Positions 1 to 6,450 are shown, counted from the stretch's first letter. The stretch is DNA of 10,843 nucleotides from JAAYKS01 sp964479435 (GCA_964479435.1 CAYZME010000066.1:1-10843), one strand, 5' to 3'. Notes: generated by a model not told the origin, from the letters alone. A program made the numbers and translations.

Positions 1-28
1 ACCAATAAATCATCGATCATACGAGATC

Positions 29-60
29 AAAAATCCCGGCCGCGCAGCGCGCGGCCGGGA
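29..60 (-). terminator. Intrinsic terminator of the dapA-dapB operon
   Basis: A perfect 12-bp GC-rich stem has its arms at 34-45 and 49-60 and a three-base loop (46-48). Read on the minus strand it is followed directly by five T residues (complement of 29-33), the standard Rho-independent layout. It begins about 30 bp after the dapB stop codon. The flanking GATCA/TGATC bases extend the symmetry, so it may also work weakly in the opposite direction. Confidence 0.93.
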
Positions 61-89
61 TTGATCATTTATCGCGGCACGACCGGCGC

Positions 90-824
90 TTATCCGCGCA
101 CAAGGTCATCCATGGTATACCAACCCCGGGTGCGGTGTGCCATAAAGCGGGCGGCAGCCAGTGCCCCGCGCGCGAAAACGTCACGCGAAGCGGCCTGATG
201 CGTCAAACNNNNNNNNNNNNNNNNNNNNNNNNNNNNNNNNNNNNNNNNNNNNNNNNNNNNNNNNNNNNNNNNNNNNNNNNNNNNNNNNGTAAATGTACCA
301 GGCGTGCCGGATACGCGTTCCCTCGCTTCCTGTGCGGCCGTCGCGATCATCAAAGCCGTGCCCGAGGGCGCGTCGATTTTCCGGTTGTGGTGCGCCTCGA
401 CGATCTCCATGTCAAACCCCGGGTAGAGTGCCGCGGACGCGTGCCGGACGAGGTGAACCAGCAAGTTGACTCCCAGTGAAAGATTGGCGGATTGAAAAAC
501 CGCATGGTGATCCGCAAACGCGCGCAGCCGCTCGATTTGCCCGGCGTCCAGTCCCGTGGTGCAGACCATCAAGGGCCGGCCGGTTCGCTCCGTCAACGAC
601 AAAAGGTCCGGAATGGCGTTTGGGTGGCTGGCGTCGATCAACACATCGTAGGCGACATCACAAGCGGCAGCGTTTTGCCACACCGGCACACCGGCGGGCG
701 CGGATGGCGCCACATCGATCCCGCCAACGACGACAAAATCTCCCGACTCCGTGGCCAGGCGATCGATCGCGCGGCACAAACGGCCGGCATATCCGCTCAG
801 CAACAACCGCAGCGGCGTGCTCAT
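90..824 (-). CDS. dapB: 4-hydroxy-tetrahydrodipicolinate reductase (DapB), interrupted by an N run
   Basis: DapB is the cytosolic NAD(P)H-dependent reductase that follows DapA in the lysine/diaminopimelate pathway. The start at 824 gives MSTPLRLLLSGYAGR and overlaps the dapA stop (ATGA), so translation is probably coupled; a longer reading from 908 would run deep into dapA. The N-terminal Rossmann loop reads G11-Y-A-G14-R-L-C17, with Cys where the third Gly of the usual GxxGxxG lies. T89-T90-G91 is the usual TTG motif. E143-A-H-H-N-R-K149 followed by DAPSGTA is the signature, with H145 and K149 as the expected catalytic pair. After the gap, LTHQAASRDVFARGAL matches the family C-terminus. Residues around 180-207 are unknown, including the conserved IG-R-G-VGEH strand. 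The visible length (about 244 aa) is somewhat below the usual 250-270, so the true gap may be longer than drawn. Confidence 0.95.
   Translation of the reverse strand: MSTPLRLLLSGYAGRLCRAIDRLATESGDFVVVGGIDVAPSAPAGVPVWQNAAACDVAYDVLIDASHPNAIPDLLSLTERTGRPLMVCTTGLDAGQIERLRAFADHHAVFQSANLSLGVNLLVHLVRHASAALYPGFDMEIVEAHHNRKIDAPSGTALMIATAAQEARERVSGTPGTFXXXXXXXXXXXXXXXXXXXXXXXXXXXXLTHQAASRDVFARGALAAARFMAHRTRGWYTMDDLVRG
209..288. other. Assembly gap (80 N) inside dapB
   Basis: Eighty unknown bases. The dapB frame is the same on both sides if the length is taken literally. Compared with DapB proteins recalled from memory, the residues missing between the SGTAL helix and the LTH-SR motif should be roughly 10-14 more than 80 N can encode. 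Confidence 0.9.
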
Positions 825-1705
825 GCCGGAACCAATCCAAAACGGGCGAGGACTTGGTGCAGGGCATCCAATCCCGCGTCCGTCATCTCGCACAACGGCA
901 GCCGGCACGCGCCGACGGCCATGCCCATGAGGTTCATCGCGGCTTTGACCGGGATGGGATTCACATCGCTGAACAGCGATTGGATCAGCGGTTGGTAGGC
1001 AATCTGCAATTTAGCCGCACCCGCCGTATCCCCCGCGCGGAAGAGCGCAACCATGTCATGCATGACCTGTGGGATGATGTTGGCCGCCACAGAAATCACG
1101 CCCAGGCCGCCATAGGACATCATCGGCATCACCAAATTGTCCTCACCGGTATACTGGTGCAAGCGGTCCCCGCACAAATAGGCGGTTTCCGCCACTTGTT
1201 CGATGCGGCACTCTTTGACCGCGACGATGTTGTCGATATGGCTGAGCCGCTGCATTGTGCGCGGATCGATGTTGAGACCGGTCCGGGAAGGGATGTTGTA
1301 CAAAATAATCGGCAGATCGACCGCGTCGGCGATCATCGAAAAATGTTTGTACAGGCCGGTCTGTGACGTTTTATTGTAATAAGGCGCGACGTGCATCAAA
1401 GCATCCGCGCCGCAGGAAGCGGCCATCTGGCTGAGCCGGATCGCATGCATGGTGTCATTGCTCCCCACCCCGGCGATGACGGGGATGCGTCCCGCTGTGG
1501 CTGAGACCACACAACGGATGACCTCGATGTGTTCCTCGTCGGGCATCGTCGAGGCTTCACCGGTCGTACCGGCGGCAACGATGGCATCCGTGCCGTGATC
1601 GATGTGATACTGGCACAGTTCGGCCAGTTTTTTGTAGTCGACGCCATCCTGAGTGAACGGGGTGACAATCGCGACTGCCGATCCCGCAAACACCGGGTTT
1701 TTCAT
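821..1705 (-). CDS. dapA: 4-hydroxy-tetrahydrodipicolinate synthase (DapA)
   Basis: DapA condenses pyruvate with aspartate semialdehyde, the committed step to diaminopimelate and lysine, in the cytosol. The 294-aa length is normal for this class I TIM-barrel aldolase. Visible motifs are G46-T-T-G-E50 (T47 is the expected proton-relay Thr), Y110, Y136 in LYNIP, R141, and the Schiff-base lysine K164 in VAVKEC (the family more often has KEA). The ATG at 1705 is preceded by a strong GAGGAGGA ribosome site (1713-1720), which rules out the longer upstream readings to 1837. The stop overlaps the dapB start, so dapA is the first gene of a dapA-dapB operon. Its leader is about 120 nt from the predicted promoter. 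I see no clear lysine riboswitch or T-box in it, only a short GC-rich hairpin near 1786-1801. Confidence 0.97.
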   Translation of the reverse strand: MKNPVFAGSAVAIVTPFTQDGVDYKKLAELCQYHIDHGTDAIVAAGTTGEASTMPDEEHIEVIRCVVSATAGRIPVIAGVGSNDTMHAIRLSQMAASCGADALMHVAPYYNKTSQTGLYKHFSMIADAVDLPIILYNIPSRTGLNIDPRTMQRLSHIDNIVAVKECRIEQVAETAYLCGDRLHQYTGEDNLVMPMMSYGGLGVISVAANIIPQVMHDMVALFRAGDTAGAAKLQIAYQPLIQSLFSDVNPIPVKAAMNLMGMAVGACRLPLCEMTDAGLDALHQVLARFGLVPA

Positions 1706-1832
1706 ACACGTGTCCTCCTCGGGGGGCCCCCGCCCGCGGCAAAGCCGATCCGCCATGCGATGAAATCCGCACATGAATCCGGACGCGGATCCGTCCATAT
1801 GTCTAGGCGGGAGAGAGGGGAAAGATGGAACG

Positions 1833-1862
1833 ATCATATCACTCTCTGTACAGCATCGTCAA
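1833..1862 (-). promoter_or_regulatory. Putative sigma-A promoter of dapA-dapB
   Basis: Read leftward, TTGACG (complement of 1857-1862) and TATGAT (complement of 1833-1838) are separated by 18 bp, close to the sigma-A consensus. Transcription would start near 1826, giving a leader of about 120 nt before dapA. The element overlaps the rightward queA promoter. The remainder of the 1706-1946 intergenic region shows only short GC-rich inverted repeats. Confidence 0.7.
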
Positions 1863-1875
1863 TAATTCGTATAAT
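1847..1875 (+). promoter_or_regulatory. Putative sigma-A promoter of queA-tgt
   Basis: TGTACA (1847-1852) and a perfect TATAAT (1870-1875) lie 17 bp apart. Transcription would start near 1882, about 65 nt before the queA ATG. The -35 element lies inside the spacer of the leftward dapA promoter, so RNA polymerase probably cannot occupy both at once. Confidence 0.65.
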
Positions 1876-1946
1876 GCGCTGTGATCGATCCCGAGAAAGC
1901 GACGGCTTGATTGCGACAGGTAATCGAGCGATGTTAGAAAGACACC

Positions 1947-3011
1947 ATGAAGCGATCCGATTTTTATTTTTCGCTCCCGCAACGACTGATTGCGCAACAT
2001 CCGGCCGCCGCGCGGGATGGTTCCCGTTTATTGAGTCTGGACCGAGCGGACGGGCATATTCGCCACTTGCGTTTTACCGATTTTCCCACGTTGCTCGAAG
2101 CCGGGGATTGCCTGGTTCTGAACGACAGCCGCGTCATTCCGGCGCGGCTGATCGGCCGCCGCGCGGATACCGACCACCCGGTCGAAGTTTTGCTGCTGGA
2201 GCGCAAAAGCGCGTATGAGTGGAAAACCATCGTCCGGCCGGGTCGGCATGTGCGTCCGGGAGACCGTCTGGTTTTCCTCCCGCAGGAGCTGGAGGCGGAG
2301 GTGCTCGCGATTCTTCCGCACGGGGAGCGCGTGGTGCGCTTCCAGTATCACGGGGTGTGGGAGTCGATTTTGGATCGGGCGGGCGTGATGCCGTTGCCGC
2401 CATATATTCATGAGAAACTTGCCGATCCTCAACGCTATCAAACGGTCTACGCGCGCGACGCGGGGTCGGCGGCGGCACCAACCGCCGGATTGCATTTTAC
2501 CCAAGCGATGCTCCGGCAGATCGGTGACCGCGGCGTTGAGATTGTAAAATTGACTTTGCATGTGGGATTGGGCACCTTCCGGCCGGTTCGCGCTGATGAC
2601 ATCCGCGATCACATGATGCACAAAGAGTACTTTGCCATCAGCGAGGCCAGTGCCGAGCGAATCAATCGCACCCGCCAGCGCGGCGGGCGTGTCGTCGCGG
2701 TCGGAACTACATCCTGCCGTGTTTTGGAAACGGTCGCGGATCCATCCGGGGTTGTGCGCGCAGGTACGGGATGGACAGAGATTTTTATCTATCCGGGCTA
2801 TTCTTTTCGTGCCGTGGATGCGATTTTGACCAATTTCCATCTCCCTGAATCGACCTTAATTATGCTTATATCCGCGTTTGCAGGACGAGAGCACGTCATG
2901 ACAGCATATGCGCAGGCGATCGCGGAGGAATACCGCTTTTTCAGTTTTGGCGACGCCATGTTTATCCATGGCCCACAAATGGCTTGCACAACAGACAAAG
3001 AGGAGATGTGA
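1947..3011 (+). CDS. queA: tRNA preQ1(34) S-adenosylmethionine ribosyltransferase-isomerase (QueA)
   Basis: QueA transfers and isomerises the ribosyl part of S-adenosylmethionine onto preQ1 at position 34 of tRNAs for Asn, Asp, His and Tyr, giving epoxyqueuosine. The 354-aa length is usual for the family. Family motifs run in order: the N-terminal LPQRLIAQHP, NDSRVIPARL (59-68), LPPYIH (150-155), YARDAGSAAAPTAGLHFT (168-185), LHVGLGTFRPV (204-214), TNFHLPESTL (295-304) and FGDAMFIHGP near the end. The ATG at 1947 fits the family N-terminus (MK-DFxF-LP), although its ribosome site is weak (AGAAAGA, 1936-1942). The stop codon abuts the tgt start with no spacer, so the two form one operon and act in successive steps of the same modification. 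Confidence 0.98.
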   Translation: MKRSDFYFSLPQRLIAQHPAAARDGSRLLSLDRADGHIRHLRFTDFPTLLEAGDCLVLNDSRVIPARLIGRRADTDHPVEVLLLERKSAYEWKTIVRPGRHVRPGDRLVFLPQELEAEVLAILPHGERVVRFQYHGVWESILDRAGVMPLPPYIHEKLADPQRYQTVYARDAGSAAAPTAGLHFTQAMLRQIGDRGVEIVKLTLHVGLGTFRPVRADDIRDHMMHKEYFAISEASAERINRTRQRGGRVVAVGTTSCRVLETVADPSGVVRAGTGWTEIFIYPGYSFRAVDAILTNFHLPESTLIMLISAFAGREHVMTAYAQAIAEEYRFFSFGDAMFIHGPQMACTTDKEEM

Positions 3012-4154
3012 ATGAAGGAAGCACCGGTGCGGTATGAGTTGATCCATACGTGTAAACAAAGCGGCGCCCGATATGGCCGCCTCCATACTCCCCATGGTTC
3101 TTTTGAGACCCCTGCTTTTATGCCGGTCGGAACGCAGGCGACGGTAAAGGGGATGTCGCCCAGCGAGCTGAAGGGAATGGGAGCGGGGATCATCTTGGCC
3201 AATACATACCATTTATGGGTGCGGCCGGGGCGCGAAATCATCCGTGACGCCGGCGGGCTCCACGCGTTCATGAATTGGGACGGTGCCATCCTGACCGATA
3301 GCGGCGGCTTCCAAGTGTTCAGTTTGGCGGACCGGCGCCGGATCACGGAAGAGGGCGTGGCCTTCCGCTCGCATTTGGATGGTTCCAAGTGCTTCTTGTC
3401 CCCTGAGGTGGCGATGGGTGTCCAAAACGATTTGGGGTCTGACATCGCCATGGCGTTTGATGAATGTGTGCCGTGGCCGGCCGGGCGCGAGGATGTCGAA
3501 CGTTCGCTCGAACGGACCACGCGCTGGCTCGCGCGTTGTGTCCAAGCCCACCAACGGCCCGCTCAGCAGGCATTGTTCGGCATTGTGCAAGGCGGCATGT
3601 ACGCCGACCTGCGCCGAAAAAGCGCATCGCAGATTACGGCTTTTGATTTGCCCGGGTACGCGATTGGCGGTTTGAGTGTGGGGGAACCGGCCGCGCAAAT
3701 GTATGAGATGCTGGCGCAGACCGTCCCCCTGTTGCCGCACGATCGCCCCCGCTACCTGATGGGGGTTGGGACGCCCGATCATTTGGTCGAGGGCGCCATG
3801 TACGGCATCGATATGTTTGATTGCGTCCTGCCAACGCGTATGGGGCGCAATGGGACGGTTTTCACACATAAAGGCCGCCTGATCGCGCGTGACGCCGCCT
3901 ACGCGCGCGATTTTCAGCCATTGGATCCGGCCTGTGGTTGTCCGGTCTGCCAAGACCACACGCGCGCTTATATCCGCCATTTGATCAAAGCCAACGAGAT
4001 CTATGGCTTGCGTCTTACATCCTGGCATAACCTGTGGTTTCTTATGGATCTGATGCGTCAGATTCGTCAGGCGATCCTCGAGGATCGCCTGCTGGATTTT
4101 CGCGCGGCCTGCCGCAACAGCGGCCTGTTCGACAAAAAGGTACGTACTACCTGA
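3012..4154 (+). CDS. tgt: Queuine/preQ1 tRNA-guanine transglycosylase (Tgt)
   Basis: Tgt exchanges guanine-34 in the anticodon of GUN tRNAs for preQ1, the step before QueA. The protein is 380 aa, the standard bacterial length. TDSGGFQVFS carries D96, and FDEC carries D150 and C152 of the base-recognition pocket. D270 in FDCVLPTR is the expected nucleophile. The zinc site is complete: C308, C310 and C313 in ACGCPVC plus H339 in SWHN. The start directly follows the queA stop, and its ribosome site AGGAG (3001-3005) lies inside the end of queA. A 24-bp perfect palindrome sits in the 3' part of the gene. No clear terminator follows, so read-through into yajC is possible. Confidence 0.98.
   Translation: MKEAPVRYELIHTCKQSGARYGRLHTPHGSFETPAFMPVGTQATVKGMSPSELKGMGAGIILANTYHLWVRPGREIIRDAGGLHAFMNWDGAILTDSGGFQVFSLADRRRITEEGVAFRSHLDGSKCFLSPEVAMGVQNDLGSDIAMAFDECVPWPAGREDVERSLERTTRWLARCVQAHQRPAQQALFGIVQGGMYADLRRKSASQITAFDLPGYAIGGLSVGEPAAQMYEMLAQTVPLLPHDRPRYLMGVGTPDHLVEGAMYGIDMFDCVLPTRMGRNGTVFTHKGRLIARDAAYARDFQPLDPACGCPVCQDHTRAYIRHLIKANEIYGLRLTSWHNLWFLMDLMRQIRQAILEDRLLDFRAACRNSGLFDKKVRTT
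4068..4091. repeat. 24-bp perfect palindrome inside tgt
   Basis: The two 12-base halves (4068-4079 and 4080-4091) are exact reverse complements centred on CTCGAG; each arm starts CAGGCGATC. It lies in coding sequence for RQAILEDRLL near the tgt C-terminus. In RNA it would form a strong stem, though with a perfect palindrome the innermost bases must open as the loop. No T tract follows, so it is not an ordinary terminator. Confidence 0.85.
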
Positions 4155-4207
4155 GTCATTGCGGTGAGCCGACGCGAAAACCGGCCATTTGCAAGCGTGT
4201 GAAACGG

Positions 4208-4236
4208 TTGCGCCTCAGGCATGGATGGGGTATCAT
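4208..4236 (+). promoter_or_regulatory. Putative promoter of yajC-scfA
   Basis: TTGCGC (4208-4213) and TATCAT (4231-4236) are separated by 17 bp in the 127-bp gap between tgt and yajC. The start site would fall near 4243, about 40 nt before yajC. Matches to consensus are partial (4 of 6 at -35, 5 of 6 at -10), so this is a moderate call. It would let yajC and the abundant scfA precursor be transcribed apart from the queuosine genes. Confidence 0.5.
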
Positions 4237-4281
4237 TTGTTCCAGCTATTCTCTGTGTAAGGAATGAGGAGGAAATCTCTG

Positions 4282-4617
4282 ATGACATTATTCACCCCCT
4301 TTGCCGCTCGCACGATCTTTGCGAGCGCGGACGCGAACCCGACCAGCAATCTACTCACTTTGGTGCTTCCTCTTGTTGTGATGTTTGGACTGATGTATTT
4401 GATCATCATCCGTCCGCAGAAGAGAAAAGAAAAGGATCTGAAAAAGCAGGTTGAGGCGATGGCGGTCGGTGACCAGGCGGTCACGATCGGCGGTTTGATC
4501 GGCAAAGTCGTCAACATCAAAGACGATGAGATCACGCTTTCCACCAGTGTCGCCAACACCCTTGTCACGTTCAAAAAATCGGCGATCAACACCGTCATCA
4601 AACCGCTGAGCGATTGA
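4282..4617 (+). CDS. yajC: Preprotein translocase subunit YajC
   Basis: YajC is a small membrane protein that associates with SecDF and the SecYEG translocon. The 111-aa protein has a short N-terminal stretch, one hydrophobic transmembrane segment (about residues 24-43), then the family's positively charged RPQKRKEK motif (44-51) and a cytosolic domain with the typical GDQAVTIGGLIGKVVNI block. The ATG at 4282 is chosen over the upstream in-frame ATG at 4264 because AGGAGGA (4267-4273) sits 9 nt before 4282 and would overlap the earlier start. scfA follows 18 bp downstream with its own ribosome site, so the two are almost certainly co-transcribed. secD and secF, common neighbours of yajC, are not in the window. 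Confidence 0.96.
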   Translation: MTLFTPFAARTIFASADANPTSNLLTLVLPLVVMFGLMYLIIIRPQKRKEKDLKKQVEAMAVGDQAVTIGGLIGKVVNIKDDEITLSTSVANTLVTFKKSAINTVIKPLSD

Positions 4618-4635
4618 CACCAGGAGGATTACATC

Positions 4636-4779
4636 ATGTCACACATCGTTACAATTTCAGCCGGCTCCATCCGGCAGCCCCTTGCCGGCCACGCCTGCAG
4701 CGAATGCCAGACCAGTTGCCAGTCCGCATGCAAGACCAGCTGCACGGTCGCCAATCAACCTTGTGAGCGCAAGTCTTAA
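4636..4779 (+). CDS. scfA: SCIFF ranthipeptide precursor (six cysteines in forty-five residues)
   Basis: This 47-residue peptide is the ribosomally made precursor of a thioether-linked ranthipeptide. After a leader-like first half (MSHIVTISAGSIRQPLAGHA) the core contains six cysteines at 21, 24, 28, 32, 36 and 43, in the arrangement CSECQTSCQSACKTSC followed by TVANQPC. That is the conserved SCIFF core, nearly identical to Clostridial peptides recalled from memory. In the characterised CteA peptide of Clostridium thermocellum the maturase links Cys32 to Thr37 (recalled). Here Cys and Thr occupy exactly those positions. The ribosome site AGGAGGA (4622-4628) is strong. The gene lies between yajC and the maturase scfB, with a terminator just after it. 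The physiological role of SCIFF peptides is not well established; signalling roles have been proposed. Confidence 0.96.
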   Translation: MSHIVTISAGSIRQPLAGHACSECQTSCQSACKTSCTVANQPCERKS

Positions 4780-4818
4780 GTTCTGAACGATTGACCCTGC
4801 CGCATGGGCATGGACACC

Positions 4819-4853
4819 GGACAGCGGAAAGCCTTTCGCTGTCCGTTTTCTTT
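4819..4853 (+). terminator. Intrinsic terminator/attenuator between scfA and scfB
   Basis: GGACAGCG (4819-4826) pairs with CGCTGTCC (4837-4844), and an inner AAA/TTT pairing extends the stem past a bulged G. The T-rich tract GTTTTCTTT (4845-4853) follows immediately. It starts 40 bp after the scfA stop codon and 63 bp before the scfB start. Partial read-through would give many scfA transcripts and fewer that include the maturase. Its position also argues against the upstream ATG at 4804 as the scfB start. Confidence 0.85.
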
Positions 4854-4881
4854 GATCCCGCGAGAAGCCAGGAGGGCTGCT

Positions 4882-6285
4882 TTGATCCATCTATTTGAAG
4901 TAAACGGGGACAAGCTTGCGTTTGAGCCGCAAACCGGCGCGTTGCATCTCGTCGATCAGACGGCGTATGCTGTGCTGGAGCTATATAAGCAGTGTGACGG
5001 CCGGCAACCCGCCGCCGCGGAGCTGTCCGCGCTAGCCGATTCATATGGCGACGCTGTGTATGCCGCGGCCCGGGAGATCGACACGTGCATCGACAACGGG
5101 CAGCTGTTTGTTCCTGACCAGCCGTTCCCGCCCTTGTCTGCTTTTTATCCGGACGGCCCCCGTGTCAAATCCATGTGCTTACATGTCGCGCACGATTGCA
5201 ATTTGCGTTGCCGGTACTGTTTCGCGGGGACGGGTGACTTCGGTACGGGTTCGCGCGTACGCATGGATGTCGAGACGGGTAAAAAGGCCGTTGAGTTTTT
5301 GCTCGCCGCTTCCGGCGACCGCAAGAATCTGGATCTTGATTTTTTTGGCGGCGAGCCGCTGNNNNNNNNNNCCGCCACATTGGCCTGCAGTTTGCCATCA
5401 ACGGCTTTGGTGGTGACGCTGACGGAGTATTGCGAACGCCGCGGCGCGGAAACAGGCAAGAACATCCGCTTGACGATCACGACCAACGCGACCTTGCTGG
5501 ATGAGGACAAGATCGGCTTTATCAACGAACATATGAAGAATTGTGTGCTGAGTATCGATGGGCGGCCGGCCATCCACGACCACATGCGCCCGGACGCGGG
5601 GGGCAGAGGCAGTTACGGGCAGGTAGCCGAAAGAGTGCGCTCATTTATTCAAAAACGCGGCGACCGCGAGCACTATGTGCGCGGAACGTTTACCCGGCAC
5701 AATCTGGATTTTGGCGACGATGTCATGCATTTGGCGTCGTTGGGTGCAAAATACATCTCGATGGAACCGGTCGTCGCCCCGGACGGCAGCGGGTATGAAA
5801 TCAGACGGGAAGATCTGCCCGCTATTCGCGCGGAGTACGAGCGTTTGGCGGCGGACTATGTCGCGGCGCGAGCCTCCGGTCACTGGTTCAGCTTTTTCCA
5901 TTTTATGATCGATCTGGACGGCGGCCCTTGTGCGGTGAAACGGCTCAAAGGCTGCGGCGCCGGTAGTGAATATGTCGCTGTAACACCCGAGGGCGATATT
6001 TATCCCTGCCACCAATTTGTCGGGGAGACGGATTTTATCATGGGCCATGTCGATCAAGAGCCTCACCAGCTGAAAGAGGAGGTCCGGGCGCGTTTTTCCC
6101 AACTCCTGATCCCGCAAAAACCGGCGTGCGCGACCTGTTGGGCCCGCAATTACTGCGGTGGCGGATGCGCCGCCAATGCCTGGCACGCGGTTGGCGATGT
6201 CAATGGAGCGTACGAAATCGGTTGTGAGATGCAAAAAAAGCGCGTCGAGTGCGCGTTGTGGGTGAAGGCGCGCGAGCATGTATGA
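4882..6285 (+). CDS. scfB: SCIFF radical SAM maturase (thioether-forming, SPASM domain)
   Basis: This enzyme installs thioether cross-links in the SCIFF precursor using S-adenosylmethionine and [4Fe-4S] clusters. The TTG at 4882 (protein start MIHLFEVNGDKLAF) is chosen because it matches the family N-terminus and follows AGGAGGG (4870-4876); the earlier ATG at 4804 precedes the terminator stem. Residues 1 to about 85 resemble the precursor-recognition domain. The radical SAM motif is C106-x3-C110-x2-C113 (CNLRCRYC), followed by DFFGGEPL. After the gap come TLTTN-like LTITTNATLL, VLSIDGR, RGTFTRHNLDF and FFHFMIDLDGGPC. The cysteine-rich SPASM region then follows, with GCGAGSEY, YPCHQF, CATCWARNYCGGGCAAN and EIGCEMQKKRVEC. 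The length is about 467 codons, against about 450 expected. A 10-N gap lies right after GGEPL, and the adjoining stretch aligns poorly. It acts on the ScfA peptide encoded just upstream. Confidence 0.95.
   Translation: MIHLFEVNGDKLAFEPQTGALHLVDQTAYAVLELYKQCDGRQPAAAELSALADSYGDAVYAAAREIDTCIDNGQLFVPDQPFPPLSAFYPDGPRVKSMCLHVAHDCNLRCRYCFAGTGDFGTGSRVRMDVETGKKAVEFLLAASGDRKNLDLDFFGGEPLXXXXATLACSLPSTALVVTLTEYCERRGAETGKNIRLTITTNATLLDEDKIGFINEHMKNCVLSIDGRPAIHDHMRPDAGGRGSYGQVAERVRSFIQKRGDREHYVRGTFTRHNLDFGDDVMHLASLGAKYISMEPVVAPDGSGYEIRREDLPAIRAEYERLAADYVAARASGHWFSFFHFMIDLDGGPCAVKRLKGCGAGSEYVAVTPEGDIYPCHQFVGETDFIMGHVDQEPHQLKEEVRARFSQLLIPQKPACATCWARNYCGGGCAANAWHAVGDVNGAYEIGCEMQKKRVECALWVKAREHV
5362..5371. 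other. Assembly gap (10 N) inside scfB
   Basis: A round 10-base N run, typical of a minimum-length scaffold placeholder. The scfB frame is the same on both sides, but about ten codons around it (gap plus ATLACSL) appear extra relative to the family, where GGEPL is normally followed at once by MN and the next helix. Confidence 0.9.
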
Positions 6286-6327
6286 CAGCCGTTCGTTGGT
6301 GGGCCTGACTGGGCACGGGCCTGAGGA

Positions 6328-6336
6328 TGGTATAAT
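6328..6336 (+). promoter_or_regulatory. Putative extended -10 promoter ahead of the dnaG operon
   Basis: A perfect TATAAT (6331-6336) is preceded by TGG, forming the TGn extended -10 element that works without a good -35. The best -35-like match upstream, CTGACT (6305-6310), is at a poor 20-bp spacing. It lies 45 bp after the scfB stop in a 180-bp intergenic region with no terminator hairpin that I can see. Transcription would begin near 6343 and cover the small ORF at 6391, dnaG, trmK and nif3. Confidence 0.6.
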
Positions 6337-6390
6337 TTACAGGTAAAGATCCGTAGCATAATCGGGCGGCGAAAGGCCGGAGGTGGGATC

Positions 6391-6450
6391 ATGTACAACG
6401 GCATCCATCCGGAAGCGGCCGCCCCGTACAGTCATACAGCGGATTTGTGA
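6391..6450 (+). CDS. Possible 19-residue small protein or leader peptide before dnaG
   Basis: The ORF encodes MYNGIHPEAAAPYSHTADL and stop. I do not recognise the peptide. What supports it is the near-perfect ribosome site GGAGGTG (6379-6385) five bases before its ATG, stronger than that of dnaG itself, and its position inside the predicted transcript between the extended -10 promoter and dnaG. The stop codon (6448-6450) immediately precedes the dnaG ribosome site GGAGG (6452-6456), so translating it would deliver ribosomes to the dnaG start. It has no transmembrane segment, no run of a regulatory amino acid and no obvious attenuator hairpin. It could be a coupling leader, a functional microprotein or a chance ORF. 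Confidence 0.45.
   Translation: MYNGIHPEAAAPYSHTADL

Noticed and set aside
476..1366. Long plus-strand ORF opposite dapA and dapB
   Set aside because: Antisense shadow of two well-supported genes in GC-rich DNA; the translation is Arg/His-rich with no recognisable domain and no good ribosome site.
1706..1826. Possible lysine riboswitch or T-box in the dapA leader
   Set aside because: The leader is about 120 nt, too short for a full lysine riboswitch, and I see no T-box sequence or terminator/antiterminator pair.
2028..4028. Several 240-270-codon minus-strand ORFs opposite queA and tgt
   Set aside because: They mirror the GC-rich codon pattern of queA and tgt and have no domain or ribosome site support.
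4804..4881. Upstream ATG start for scfB at 4804
   Set aside because: Translation from it would cross the terminator hairpin and add residues absent from the family; TTG at 4882 has a strong ribosome site and the family N-terminus.
6301..6324. Direct repeat GGGCCTGA at 6301-6308 and 6317-6324
   Set aside because: Only 8 bp, with no further copies or symmetry; likely chance, though an operator near the dnaG promoter cannot be excluded.
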